From assembly GCF_018129685.1 (NCBI RefSeq), contig NZ_JAFCLG010000004.1, positions 372,001-436,000 on the forward strand: a DNA stretch of 64,000 nucleotides, in the 5' to 3' direction. Positions 33,042 to 41,392 of the stretch are shown piece by piece (within the stretch, counting starts at the first letter, position 1; each line of letters begins with the position of its first letter). The DNA comes from Bradyrhizobium manausense. GTDB lineage: Bacteria; Pseudomonadota; Alphaproteobacteria; Rhizobiales; Xanthobacteraceae. The notes under the pieces are model-generated. The model did no database searches and was not told the DNA's origin. It was given only the letters and a program-made list of their open reading frames with translations. A program made the position numbers and the translations under genes.

Positions 33042-33770
33042 GTGCCTCAGGACAAGACCGGCGACCCCCGGCAATCGCCGGGTAACAAATTGTCGGTCCT
33101 GCGCAAGCATCCGATCTTCGCAGACTTGGATGCGGAAGCGCTCGATCAGCTCTGCCGCTACGCCAAGCACACCACGGTCAAGCGTGGCGCAACCATCGCC
33201 GCCAAGGGCGATCCCGGTAACAACCTGTTCGCGGTCATCACGGGAACGGTCAAAATATCCTCTTCCTCGCCCGACGGCCGGAACGCCATTCTCAATCTGA
33301 TCGGTCCCGGAGAAATCTTCGGTGAGATCGCCGTGCTTGATGGTGCACCGCGGTCGGCCGACGCGACCGCCAACACCAACTGCGAGCTTTACATCATCGA
33401 TCGCCGCGACTTCCTTCCGTTCGTGAAGAGTCAGCCGGCGCTGGCGATGAAATTCATCGAGCTGCTCTGCGCTCGGTTGCGCTGGACCAGCCAGCAGGTC
33501 GAGCAGGTGATCCTGCAGAATCTGCCGGGTCGGCTCGCGAGCGCGTTGCTCGGGCTGACCGAGGAGCGCAACTTCGACTCCGGCAGCGGCACCCTCGCGA
33601 TCACCCAGCAGGAGATCAGCGAGATGGTGGGGATGACGCGCGAGAGCATCAACAAGCAGTTGCGCGCCTGGGCCGGCCGCAACTGGGTGCGCCTCGAGCA
33701 TGGCGCCATCGTCGTGCTCGATATCGATGCGCTGCGCGAGCTCGCCGAGAGCGGCCTCGACGGCGAGTGA
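33042..33770 (+). CDS. Crp/Fnr-family transcriptional regulator without an Fe-S cluster
   Basis: 242 residues from GTG 33042, seven bases after AGGAG; a longer frame upstream is low-complexity. Cyclic-nucleotide-binding-like beta-roll (about 20-140, GDPGNNLFAVITGTVKI and GEIFGEIAVLDGAPRSADATA, matching the PBC region of CRP) and a C-terminal helix-turn-helix with ITQQEISEMVGMTRESINKQL. No N-terminal Cys cluster. The recognition helix (TRESINK) differs from FNR (E-x2-SR), so it reads a different site. It follows the small membrane protein by 265 bases. Ligand unknown; cAMP is possible. Confidence 0.86.
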   Translation: MPQDKTGDPRQSPGNKLSVLRKHPIFADLDAEALDQLCRYAKHTTVKRGATIAAKGDPGNNLFAVITGTVKISSSSPDGRNAILNLIGPGEIFGEIAVLDGAPRSADATANTNCELYIIDRRDFLPFVKSQPALAMKFIELLCARLRWTSQQVEQVILQNLPGRLASALLGLTEERNFDSGSGTLAITQQEISEMVGMTRESINKQLRAWAGRNWVRLEHGAIVVLDIDALRELAESGLDGE

Positions 33771-34351
33771 TCTCGTCGGTGTAGCCGTCGATGGATCGCG
33801 ACCGCGGGTCCAGGCCGCGGAGGTGCGTCCGATCCTCACCGGAAAGCATAATATTCGGAAAATCGACATTCTGCGCCGATTTGCCCTGGACACCCCTGTG
33901 GGCGATCAATGCAAGTCCAGCATCGATCAATGCCGCATTTGGCTTGGACTCAGAATGTCGCCCGCCCTAGGGACGACATTGGCGATATCGCGCCGGTCGG
34001 CGCGTTAATCGCGCCCGGACTGCAAGCCGCAACCAATAGCGGTCGAGCACAAACCAGAGGAACGTCCATGGATACGATGAGCATCGTTACCGCGCATCCG
34101 GCATTGGCCGATGGCGCGGCCCGATTGCCGGGGAGCCGGCACCTGCCACACTCCCGCAGCAGTGGGCGCGATGAGCATCGCACTGCCACGGGCAGCGATC
34201 GCCAACCAGCCAAATTCGCTCGACACCGCCGCGCTATCCTACGAAGGTGGTGCAGTTGCAACGCTTGACTTCACGCCAGAAGTGGAGCGACCCAAGGTGG
34301 TCCACAGCACCAGCCCAACGACGACATAATCAACTCAGGAGGAAACCCCAG
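33771..34351. other. 581-base intergenic stretch before the TRAP operon
   Basis: No convincing gene is seen. Short frames here have compositions unlike the neighbours and no recognisable domain. One frame at 34069 has a fair AGAGGA site, but its product is arginine- and histidine-rich and overlaps another equally weak frame. The left half holds two direct repeats (separate entry) inside a long-range inverted repeat: CGACATTCTG at 33864-33873 and its complement at 33951-33960. The region probably holds the promoter of the TRAP operon. Confidence 0.5.
33903..33933. repeat. Two direct repeats of CGATCAATGC
   Basis: The 10-mer is at 33903-33912 and 33924-33933, exactly 21 bases apart (two helical turns). 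Such an arrangement suits a regulator that binds one DNA face upstream of the TRAP operon. Confidence 0.45.
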
Positions 34352-35323
34352 ATGAAGACACTGATCGGTATCATCGCAGCCGCCGCACTGACGGTCTCGG
34401 CGCCATTCGCGACGGCGCGCGACTTCCGCTCGGCGGACGTCCATCCGGCCGACTATCCGACTGTCGAAGCCGTCAAGTTCATGGGCAAGCAGCTCGCCAC
34501 CGCGAGCGGCGGCAAGCTTGGTGTGAAGGTGTTTCCGAACGGCGCGTTGGGCTCGGAGAAGGACACCATCGAGCAGCTCAAGATCGGCGCGCTCGACATG
34601 ATGCGGATCAACGCCTCGCCGTTGAACAACTTCGTGCCGGAAACCGTCGCCTTGTGCCTGCCCTTCGTCTTCCGCGACACTCAGCATATGCGCACCGTTC
34701 TCGACGGGCCGATCGGCGATGAGATCCTTGCGGCCATGGAGCCTGCGGGCTTGGTCGGCCTCGCTTACTATGACAGCGGCGCCCGTTCGATCTATACCGT
34801 CAAGGCGCCGATCAAGTCGCTCGCGGACGTCAAGGGGCTCAAGATCCGCGTCCAGCAGTCGGACCTCTGGGTCGGCATGATCCAGAGCCTCGGCGCCAAT
34901 CCGACGCCGATGCCCTATGGCGAGGTCTACACCGCGCTCAAGACCGGCCTTGTTGACGCCGCCGAGAACAACTGGCCCTCCTACGAGTCCTCGCGCCACT
35001 TCGAGGCCGCCAAGTTCTATAACGTCACCGAGCACTCGCTGGCGCCCGAAGTCCTCGTGATGTCCAAGAAAGTCTGGGACACGCTGAGCAAGGAAGATCA
35101 GGCGATGATCCGCAAGGCGGCGAAGGAATCGGTGCCGGTCATGCGCAAGCTCTGGGACGAGCGTGAGGAGGCTTCCCGCAAGACCGTCGAGGCGGCCGGC
35201 GTTCAGGTCGTCACGATCGCGAACAAGCAGGAATTCGTCGACGCGATGAAGCCGGTGTACCAGAAGTTCGCCGGTGACGAAAAGCTCTCGAGCCTCGTCA
35301 AGCGCATCCAGGACACCAAGTAA
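34352..35323 (+). CDS. dctP: TRAP transporter solute-binding protein (DctP)
   Basis: 323 residues from ATG 34352 with CAGGAGGAAA upstream. A signal peptide (KTLIGIIAAAALTVSAPFATA) precedes a DctP-type mature domain. Typical features are GALDMMRINASPLNNFVPE, the carboxylate-binding Arg region GLKIRVQQSD, and AENNWPSYESSRHFE. It captures an organic acid (often a C4-dicarboxylate or sugar acid) in the periplasm for the DctQM carrier encoded next. The SDR gene after dctM suggests a hydroxy or sugar acid substrate (inference). Confidence 0.92.
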   Translation: MKTLIGIIAAAALTVSAPFATARDFRSADVHPADYPTVEAVKFMGKQLATASGGKLGVKVFPNGALGSEKDTIEQLKIGALDMMRINASPLNNFVPETVALCLPFVFRDTQHMRTVLDGPIGDEILAAMEPAGLVGLAYYDSGARSIYTVKAPIKSLADVKGLKIRVQQSDLWVGMIQSLGANPTPMPYGEVYTALKTGLVDAAENNWPSYESSRHFEAAKFYNVTEHSLAPEVLVMSKKVWDTLSKEDQAMIRKAAKESVPVMRKLWDEREEASRKTVEAAGVQVVTIANKQEFVDAMKPVYQKFAGDEKLSSLVKRIQDTK

Positions 35324-35337
35324 AACACAGCGGGACC

Positions 35338-35371
35338 GGGTCCGGCGTCGCCGCGAGGCAACGCCGGACCC
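35338..35371 (+). terminator. Intercistronic hairpin between dctP and dctQ
   Basis: GGGTCCGGCGT and its complement form an 11-bp stem with a 12-base loop, 14 bases after the dctP stop. There is no T-run, so it more likely attenuates read-through or protects the dctP message than terminates fully. Solute-binding proteins are needed in excess over the membrane subunits. Confidence 0.6.
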
Positions 35372-35388
35372 TCACAAGGAGGGGCGGG

Positions 35389-35934
35389 ATGACAGACCCA
35401 CACGTCGCAGACAACGAGCAGGAGGCGGGACCTCCGTCCACCGGTCTGCTGTCGCGGATCAATGCGCCCATCGCCAAGGCGGGCATGTATCTGTCGGTGA
35501 CAGGACTGCTCATCATCGTCACCATCGTGTTCTACCAGGTGTTCGGACGTTACGTGCTCAACTCCAGTCCGACCTGGACCGAGAACCTTGCGCTGGTTCT
35601 GATTCTCTATGTCACGTTGATCGGCGCCGCCGTCGGCGTTCGCGATGCCGGACACATCGGAATGGACAGTCTGCTGGTGATGCTTCCAGATCACCTGCGC
35701 GAGAAGGTCGAGCTCGTGATCCATGTCCTCGTGGCCGTGTTCGGCGTTGCCATGGCCTACAACGGATGGATCCTCGGTGCGTCGGTGGGAACGGTGAAGA
35801 TCCCCAATCTCGGCTTCCCCGAGGTCGTTCGCTATGTGCCGCTGATTGCCTCCGGCGTTCTGATCGTCTCCTTTTCAATCGAGCACATCATTGCTCTCCT
35901 GCGCGGCGAAGAGGTCGTCCCCTCATGGAACTGA
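35389..35934 (+). CDS. dctQ: TRAP transporter small membrane subunit (DctQ)
   Basis: 181 residues with four membrane segments (about 32-55, 65-85, 107-128, 145-165). The FGRYVLNSSPTWTENLALVLILY region is the family signature of DctQ. AAGGAGGGG precedes the ATG. Its stop lies inside the dctM gene (10-base overlap), so translation of the two is coupled. It pairs with DctM in the inner membrane. Confidence 0.92.
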   Translation: MTDPHVADNEQEAGPPSTGLLSRINAPIAKAGMYLSVTGLLIIVTIVFYQVFGRYVLNSSPTWTENLALVLILYVTLIGAAVGVRDAGHIGMDSLLVMLPDHLREKVELVIHVLVAVFGVAMAYNGWILGASVGTVKIPNLGFPEVVRYVPLIASGVLIVSFSIEHIIALLRGEEVVPSWN

Positions 35935-37217
35935 TTATTCTCGGCGCCACGTTTTTCGGCTTCCTGATCCTCGGCGTACCGGTCGCCTTCGCGATCGGCC
36001 TGTCGGCGATTTGCACCATTCTTTACGAAGGCCTGCCGGTCGCTGTCATCTTCCAGCAGATGATGTCGGGGATGAACATTTTCTCGTTTCTCGCCATTCC
36101 GTTCTTCGTCTTCAGCGGTGAGCTGATGCTGCATGGCGGCGTTGCCGACAAGATTGTGCAACTCGCCAAGAATCTCGTCGGCCACATCCGCGGCGGCCTC
36201 GGCATGTCGAACGTGGTCGCCTGTACGCTGTTCGGCGGCGTGTCCGGCTCGCCCGTGGCCGACGTGTCGGCGATGGGCGCGGTGATGATCCCGATGATGA
36301 AAAAGGAGGGGTTCGACACCGATTACGCCGTCAACGTCACCACCCACGCCTCGTTGGTGGGCGCGCTTATGCCGACCAGCCACAACATGATCATCTATGC
36401 GCTCGCCGCCGGCGGCAAGGTCTCGATCGGCGCGCTGATTGCGGCCGGCCTGTTGCCGGCGCTTGTCCTGATGATTTGCATGCTGGTCGCCGCATACGCG
36501 GTCGCAGTGAAGCGCGGCTATCCCGCCGGGAAATTCCCGGGCTGGGCTGAGGTTTTCCGCTCGTTTGCGGCAGCTCTGCCGGGCCTTTTGATCGTCGGCA
36601 TCATTCTGACCGGCATCCTGTCCGGCGTTTTTACCGCTACGGAGTCCGCCGCAGTCGCCGTCACTTATACGATCGTGCTGACGTTCTTCATCTACCGGAC
36701 GATGACCTGGAACAACTTTCTGCACGCCGCTGCCAAGGCGGTGAAAACGACAGGCGTGGTCCTGCTGCTGATCGGCGTCTCCACCATGTTCCAGTATCTG
36801 ATGGGCCTCTATGAGGTCGCCGACTTCGCCGGCGATCTGATGAGCAAGGTGTCGACGCAGCCCTGGATGATCTTCCTGCTGATCAACGTCATCCTGTTCC
36901 TGCTCGGCACGTTCATGGACATGGCGGCGACCATCCTGATCTGCACCCCGATCTTCCTGCCGATCGCGATGAAGGCGGGCATGGATCCCGTGCAGTTCGG
37001 CATGCTGATGCTGATCAACTGCGCGCTGGGGCTGAACACTCCCCCAGTCGGAACCACGCAGTTCGTCGGCTGCGCCATCGGCGGCATCTCGGTGGGCGCG
37101 GTGATGCGGACAATCCTGCCGTTCTACACCGCCCTGATCGCTGCTCTGATGTTCGTGACTTATGTCCCGGCCTTCTCGCTGTGGCTGCCCCGCCTGCTGA
37201 TGGGATACAAGGGGTAA
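35925..37217 (+). CDS. dctM: TRAP transporter large permease subunit (DctM)
   Basis: 430 residues from ATG 35925, the usual DctM length, with 11 to 12 hydrophobic helices. It has the family sequences GMNIFSFLAIPFFVFSGELM, MSNVVACTLFGGVSGSPVADVSAMG and NCALGLNTPPVGTTQFVGCAIG. It carries solute across the inner membrane using a sodium or proton gradient, receiving it from DctP. An in-frame extension upstream crosses dctQ and is not coding in that frame. An SDR gene follows 49 bases later. Confidence 0.92.
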   Translation: MELIILGATFFGFLILGVPVAFAIGLSAICTILYEGLPVAVIFQQMMSGMNIFSFLAIPFFVFSGELMLHGGVADKIVQLAKNLVGHIRGGLGMSNVVACTLFGGVSGSPVADVSAMGAVMIPMMKKEGFDTDYAVNVTTHASLVGALMPTSHNMIIYALAAGGKVSIGALIAAGLLPALVLMICMLVAAYAVAVKRGYPAGKFPGWAEVFRSFAAALPGLLIVGIILTGILSGVFTATESAAVAVTYTIVLTFFIYRTMTWNNFLHAAAKAVKTTGVVLLLIGVSTMFQYLMGLYEVADFAGDLMSKVSTQPWMIFLLINVILFLLGTFMDMAATILICTPIFLPIAMKAGMDPVQFGMLMLINCALGLNTPPVGTTQFVGCAIGGISVGAVMRTILPFYTALIAALMFVTYVPAFSLWLPRLLMGYKG

Positions 37218-37266
37218 TGCGTTCGCCGGCATTGGCTGGCGAACCGCGCCAGGGAGAATTCTGTCC

Positions 37267-38073
37267 GTGACGGACTATCGCAAGCTCTTCGATCTCACCG
37301 GCAAGACGGCCGTGGTGCTCGGCGCAGCATCGGGCATCGGCAAATCGTCGGCCGAGGCGCTGGCCGGGCTCGGCGCCCGCGTCGTCTGCGCCGATCGGGC
37401 GCTTGAGGCGGCCGAGGCGACCGCCGAGGGCATTCGCGACAAGGGCGGCTGGGCCGAAGGGGCTGCATGCGATGCCGCGAGCGCTGCGGACGTCAATGCA
37501 CTGGCCAAGATCGTGATGCAGAAATTCTCCCGGCTCGACATTGCCGTCACCACGCCGGGGCTCAACATCCGCAAGACCATTCTCGACTACACCGAGGAGG
37601 ATCTCGACCGCGTCCTGACCCTCAACGTCAAGGGCACGGTCTGGTTCTTCCAGGCGTTTGGCCGCATCATGGTCGAACAGAGGGGCGGCAGCATCATTGC
37701 CTGCTCCTCGGTGCGCGCGGTGACCATCGAGCCGGGCCTCGGAGTCTATGGCTCGACCAAGGCGGCGATCGGTCTCCTCGTAAAGGGCTTTGCCTCCGAA
37801 GTCGGCCATGCCGGCGTGCGCGTCAACGCGATCGCGCCGAGCATCGTCGAGACTGCGCTGACCAGCCCGTTCAAGCAACGTCCTGACATCTTCAATCTCT
37901 ACGCCGGGCACACCGTGTTCAATCGCTGGAGCAGCGCCGACGAGGTCGCCACGGCCGTTGCCTATCTCGCCTCGGATGCCGCGAGTTATGTCAGCGGCAG
38001 CACGCTGTTCGTCGATGGCGGCTGGACGGGGGTCGACGGTCCGCCGACCGGTCTCACCCAGCTGCACAAGTAA
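37267..38073 (+). CDS. SDR-family oxidoreductase, TRAP-linked
   Basis: 268 residues starting at GTG 37267 (AGGGAG upstream). Rossmann motif GAASGIGKSSAEALAGLG, an altered NAG position (TTPGLN), and the catalytic sequence SSVRA then YGSTK. The C-terminal FVDGGWTG strand is typical. It most likely oxidises the compound imported by the adjacent TRAP system, for example a hydroxy acid or sugar alcohol, to a ketone. It converges with the ModA-like gene (8 bases between stops). Confidence 0.85.
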   Translation: MTDYRKLFDLTGKTAVVLGAASGIGKSSAEALAGLGARVVCADRALEAAEATAEGIRDKGGWAEGAACDAASAADVNALAKIVMQKFSRLDIAVTTPGLNIRKTILDYTEEDLDRVLTLNVKGTVWFFQAFGRIMVEQRGGSIIACSSVRAVTIEPGLGVYGSTKAAIGLLVKGFASEVGHAGVRVNAIAPSIVETALTSPFKQRPDIFNLYAGHTVFNRWSSADEVATAVAYLASDAASYVSGSTLFVDGGWTGVDGPPTGLTQLHK

Positions 38074-38081
38074 GGTTCGCA

Positions 38082-38780
38082 TCAGCTGGCAAAGCCCACG
38101 CGCCGGCGCAGGTCCCCGTGCTCCGCGCCAGTCAGCAGTGCGATCAGTGCTGCCGCCTCCTTCGGATGCGCCGCCTGCATGGCGACGCCTGCCGTGTACA
38201 TCGTCACCAGCTCGGATCCTGGCGGCAGCGGGCCTGAGAGCACGATGCCGTCGGTGGCGATGATTTCGGTCGCCTGCGTGCATCCGATCGGCCTTGTCGC
38301 GGTGGACGCCGCCAGTTCGCGCATCGCCGTTGCACCATTCGGAAATATCTTCAGGCGTGACGTGACTTCATAGGCGATGCCAAGATGGTCCAGTACTTTT
38401 GCGACGTGCTGGCCCGCGGTCGAGGCCTTGGTATCAGGAACGTAGATCGCATCCGCGGACCGCAGGACATCGCGCAGATCGGCGTCTGTTTTCGCGTTCA
38501 CCCTGGGATCGCGGCTGCGGACGGCGAGGGCAGTCTCCACGCGGCCGACGTCTGCGATCGAGGAAGGACTGACCAGCTTCTCTGCGGCGAGCCTGGCAAC
38601 GAAGGTCTGGGTCAGGATCACAAGGTCGGCCGGCGTGTTTGCGCGCAGCTTGTCCGCCATCACGCCGACCGCGCCGAATTCACCGTCAATGCCGAATCCG
38701 GTCTGAGCCTTGAAGGCCTCGGCGAGGCCGCGCACCAGACCTTGCGCCGCGCCGCCGCTCAAAATGTTCACGGTCGTCAC
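38082..38780 (-). CDS. ModA-like substrate-binding domain protein without a signal peptide
   Basis: 232 residues from GTG 38780, eight bases after GGAG, overlapping the IorB-like stop as GTGA. The sequence (TTVNILSGGAAQGLVRGLAEAF, then VGVMADKLRANTPADLVILT and VPDTKASTAGQHVAKVL) is that of the molybdate/sulfate-type periplasmic binding fold, but there is no signal peptide or lipobox and the fold starts straight after the GTG. A longer frame upstream encodes only the reverse of the molybdoenzyme. Such cytoplasmic ModA relatives are found next to molybdenum hydroxylases. It may store or hand over molybdate or the cofactor, or bind an organic anion. Confidence 0.78.
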   Translation of the reverse strand: MTTVNILSGGAAQGLVRGLAEAFKAQTGFGIDGEFGAVGVMADKLRANTPADLVILTQTFVARLAAEKLVSPSSIADVGRVETALAVRSRDPRVNAKTDADLRDVLRSADAIYVPDTKASTAGQHVAKVLDHLGIAYEVTSRLKIFPNGATAMRELAASTATRPIGCTQATEIIATDGIVLSGPLPPGSELVTMYTAGVAMQAAHPKEAAALIALLTGAEHGDLRRRVGFAS

Positions 38781-40912
38781 GATGTAAGCTCCATGGCTGC
38801 GATGATCCTGTCTCGCGTCATCGGAAGGTCGCGCACGCGCACGCCGAGACAGTCGAAGACGGCATTCGCGATCGCTGCTGTCACCGGGCCGTGTGCGGCC
38901 TCGCCGGCGCCGACAGGCTCGACCTCCGGCCGCTGGATAATCTCGACATCCACCGCCGGGACCTCGCTGAAAGTCAGGATCGGATAGTCCGTCCACGACG
39001 TCGATGTGATGCGCTCCAGGTCGAAGCGAACGCGCTCCTTCAGCACCCAGCTCGTCGCCTGGATCGCGCCGCCTTCGATCTGGTTGATGACGCCATCAGG
39101 GTTGATGGCCTCGCCGACGTCGACGGCGAGCGTCAGGCGCCTCACGCGGATGTCATCACCAGTTCCTTCTATCTCTGCAATGGCGGCGCAATAAGCGCCG
39201 GTGTTCTTGTAGCGGGCGAAGCCGACTCCATGGCCGATGCCGGATTGCTTTTGCGGCCTCCATCCTGCGCGCCGCGCAGCGGTCCGGAGGACATCCTTCG
39301 CCCGCTCGTCGCGGAGGTGGCGCAAGCGGAATGCGATCGGGTCTTCGCCGCGCAGGGCAGCGATCTCGTCGAGCAGGGATTCGATGGCGAACACGTTGCC
39401 TTGTGCGCCGAGGGTCCGCAGCGCCGAGGTGCGTACCGGCATGGTCAGCAAGCGATGGCTCGTGATCGTCCACGCCGGGAAATCATAGAGCGGAACCGAG
39501 TTGCGGTCTCCACCGCCACCATTGGCGGCTGGCGGATTCGTCGAGATCATACGCGGATAGGGATTTGCGATCTCGCTGGCCGCCAGCAGTGCGGGTTGTG
39601 TTGCGCGCCCCGGCCGCGCTGCATGGCCGTTGCTCCAGATCGCGTGATGCCAGCCGACGATCTCGTTATCGGCATCAAGGTCGGCCGCGATCTCGATCGC
39701 CATCGCTGCACCGAACGGCGCGTGGCACATCTCGTCGTGACGCGTCCATTGCACCCGCACCGGGAGGCCGCCGGCAGCTCTCGCGAGCAGCACGGCATCG
39801 AGTGCCACGTCATCGGCGGCGTTATGCCCGTAGCAGCCCGCGCCCTCCATGTGCTCGACGACGATGTTTTCAACCGGCAGCTTGAGGACGATCGAAAGAT
39901 CGGCGCGCAGCAGGTAGACGCCCTGGCTGTGCGTCCAGACATGGACACGGTCGCTGTTCCATTGCGCCATCGCGCAGGACGGCGCGATCGAGGCATGCGC
40001 GATGTAGGGGCGGGTGTATTGCCGGCGGAGACTATGCGTAGCTTGCGCCGGCGCCGCTGCTATCCTGGTGTCGACGACCGTGGTTTCGACCGGCTGGCTC
40101 CTCAGGAAGCCGGCCAGATCGCCTTCATTTGGCAGCGGCTGGCCGGCTGACCATGTCGCTCCCTTGCGCAAGGCTTTCAGCGCGGCCTCGGCTGCGACCT
40201 CGCTCTCGGCGACGACGCCAGCAAAGCCGCCATCGCGGACGACCGCGATCAGCCCGGAAACAGCGCGCGCGGCACCTTCGTCAAGCGCAATCAGCCTCGC
40301 GCCCGAGACGTCCGGCCGCAGCACGCGTCCGTGCAGCAATCCCGATAGCGCGTGATCATGGATGAAGCGCGGCCGCGCGAACACTTTGTCTGGAATATCG
40401 ACGCGTTGGATCGATTGTCCGGCCATGCTGCGTGCGATGGCCGACTTCGCCACCGTGCCCGCAACGGCATCGTGGTCGAGCGAGACATCACCCGACAGCT
40501 CCCAATAGCTGGTCCTGACATTGCCAGGACCCGAAATCGTGCCGTCGGCGACATCGAGCAATCCCGCGTCGATGCCGAGACGTTCGGACGCTGCGTGGAG
40601 GAAACGCTGGCGTACATCGGCGCAGACGTGGCGCAGCGCGCGGCCGGAGTGCTGTATCGACAGACTGCCTGATGTGACACCCTCGTTCGGGCTTGTCGCG
40701 GTCGAGGCGCGGATCATGTCGATGCGGCCGATCTCGATGTCGAGCTCGTCCGCTGCGATCTGCGCCAGCGCCGTGACGATGCCCTGGCCGATTTCGACCT
40801 TGCCGGGTGAAATGGCCACGCGGCCCTCAACAGTGAACTTCACCCAGGACGACAGTCTTGGATTGGCGGCCAGGCTGACCGGGAGATTCGGGGCAGGGGG
40901 CGCCATACTCAT
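38777..40912 (-). CDS. Molybdenum hydroxylase large subunit (xanthine dehydrogenase / IorB-like)
   Basis: 711 residues from ATG 40912, overlapping the small-subunit stop as ATGA. It has the isoquinoline 1-oxidoreductase beta-type arrangement, shorter than full xanthine dehydrogenase. Motifs: GVTSGSLSIQHSGRALRH, GAGCYGHNAADDVALDAVLLAR, RTLGAQGNVFAIESLLDEIA, and the C-terminal GEAAHGPVTAAIANAV carrying the catalytic Glu. It would bind the molybdopterin cytosine dinucleotide cofactor and hydroxylate an N-heterocycle or oxidise an aldehyde. A twin-arginine signal was not seen. The large frame to 41248 is rejected since it runs through the small subunit on another frame. Confidence 0.87.
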   Translation of the reverse strand: MSMAPPAPNLPVSLAANPRLSSWVKFTVEGRVAISPGKVEIGQGIVTALAQIAADELDIEIGRIDMIRASTATSPNEGVTSGSLSIQHSGRALRHVCADVRQRFLHAASERLGIDAGLLDVADGTISGPGNVRTSYWELSGDVSLDHDAVAGTVAKSAIARSMAGQSIQRVDIPDKVFARPRFIHDHALSGLLHGRVLRPDVSGARLIALDEGAARAVSGLIAVVRDGGFAGVVAESEVAAEAALKALRKGATWSAGQPLPNEGDLAGFLRSQPVETTVVDTRIAAAPAQATHSLRRQYTRPYIAHASIAPSCAMAQWNSDRVHVWTHSQGVYLLRADLSIVLKLPVENIVVEHMEGAGCYGHNAADDVALDAVLLARAAGGLPVRVQWTRHDEMCHAPFGAAMAIEIAADLDADNEIVGWHHAIWSNGHAARPGRATQPALLAASEIANPYPRMISTNPPAANGGGGDRNSVPLYDFPAWTITSHRLLTMPVRTSALRTLGAQGNVFAIESLLDEIAALRGEDPIAFRLRHLRDERAKDVLRTAARRAGWRPQKQSGIGHGVGFARYKNTGAYCAAIAEIEGTGDDIRVRRLTLAVDVGEAINPDGVINQIEGGAIQATSWVLKERVRFDLERITSTSWTDYPILTFSEVPAVDVEIIQRPEVEPVGAGEAAHGPVTAAIANAVFDCLGVRVRDLPMTRDRIIAAMELTS

Positions 40913-41379
40913 GATGACGACATCTCCGATGCCGCTCGCAGCACGGCGCGGACCATGCGATTGTGCGACCCGCAGCGGCACAGATTGCGATCGAGCGCAG
41001 CTCTGACCTCGGCTTCCGTCGGCGACGGATTGCGCTTCAGCAGCGCCGCGGCGCTGGCCAGGATCCCGGAGACGCAATAGCCGCATTGCATCGCCTGCTC
41101 GGAGATGAAGGCGCGTTGCAGCGGATGCGGCTGCTCGGCGGTCCCAAGGCCCTCCACGGTCACGACGGTCTTGTCGGCCACGGACCACATCGGCATATCG
41201 CAGGACGCCATCGCGTGGTCGTCGACCACCACACGGCAGGCGCCGCATTCACCGGCTCCGCAGCCAAAATGCGGACTGGTGATGCCGAGCCGGCTGCGCA
41301 GCACGTCGAGCAGCGTCTGATCGGGATCGGTATCCACGGCGACCGTCGCGCCGTTGAGCTGGAATTGGATGACGGGCAT
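40909..41379 (-). CDS. (2Fe-2S)-binding small subunit of the molybdenum hydroxylase (IorA-like)
   Basis: 156 residues from ATG 41379. Plant-type ferredoxin cluster near residues 40-50 (CGAGECGACRV, plus one Cys at about 60) and a second, C-terminal cluster fold with CGYCVSGILASAAALL and CRCGSHNRMVRA. This passes electrons from the molybdenum centre of the large subunit to an acceptor; there is no FAD subunit gene here, so a cytochrome or other acceptor is likely. First gene of the three-gene minus unit small subunit, large subunit, ModA-like. Confidence 0.9.
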   Translation of the reverse strand: MPVIQFQLNGATVAVDTDPDQTLLDVLRSRLGITSPHFGCGAGECGACRVVVDDHAMASCDMPMWSVADKTVVTVEGLGTAEQPHPLQRAFISEQAMQCGYCVSGILASAAALLKRNPSPTEAEVRAALDRNLCRCGSHNRMVRAVLRAASEMSSS

Positions 41380-41392
41380 GACCGTTACGCCT

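Noticed and set aside
34069-34329. Small genes upstream of dctP
   Set aside because: Two overlapping frames have no domain, unusual composition and only one mediocre ribosome site. They are kept as unexplained intergenic DNA.
38777-41248. A single 823-residue frame for the molybdenum hydroxylase large subunit
   Set aside because: The first 100 or so residues are the reverse-frame shadow of the small subunit. The family sequence begins at MSMAPPAPNLP and an ATG at 40912 overlaps the small-subunit stop as ATGA.
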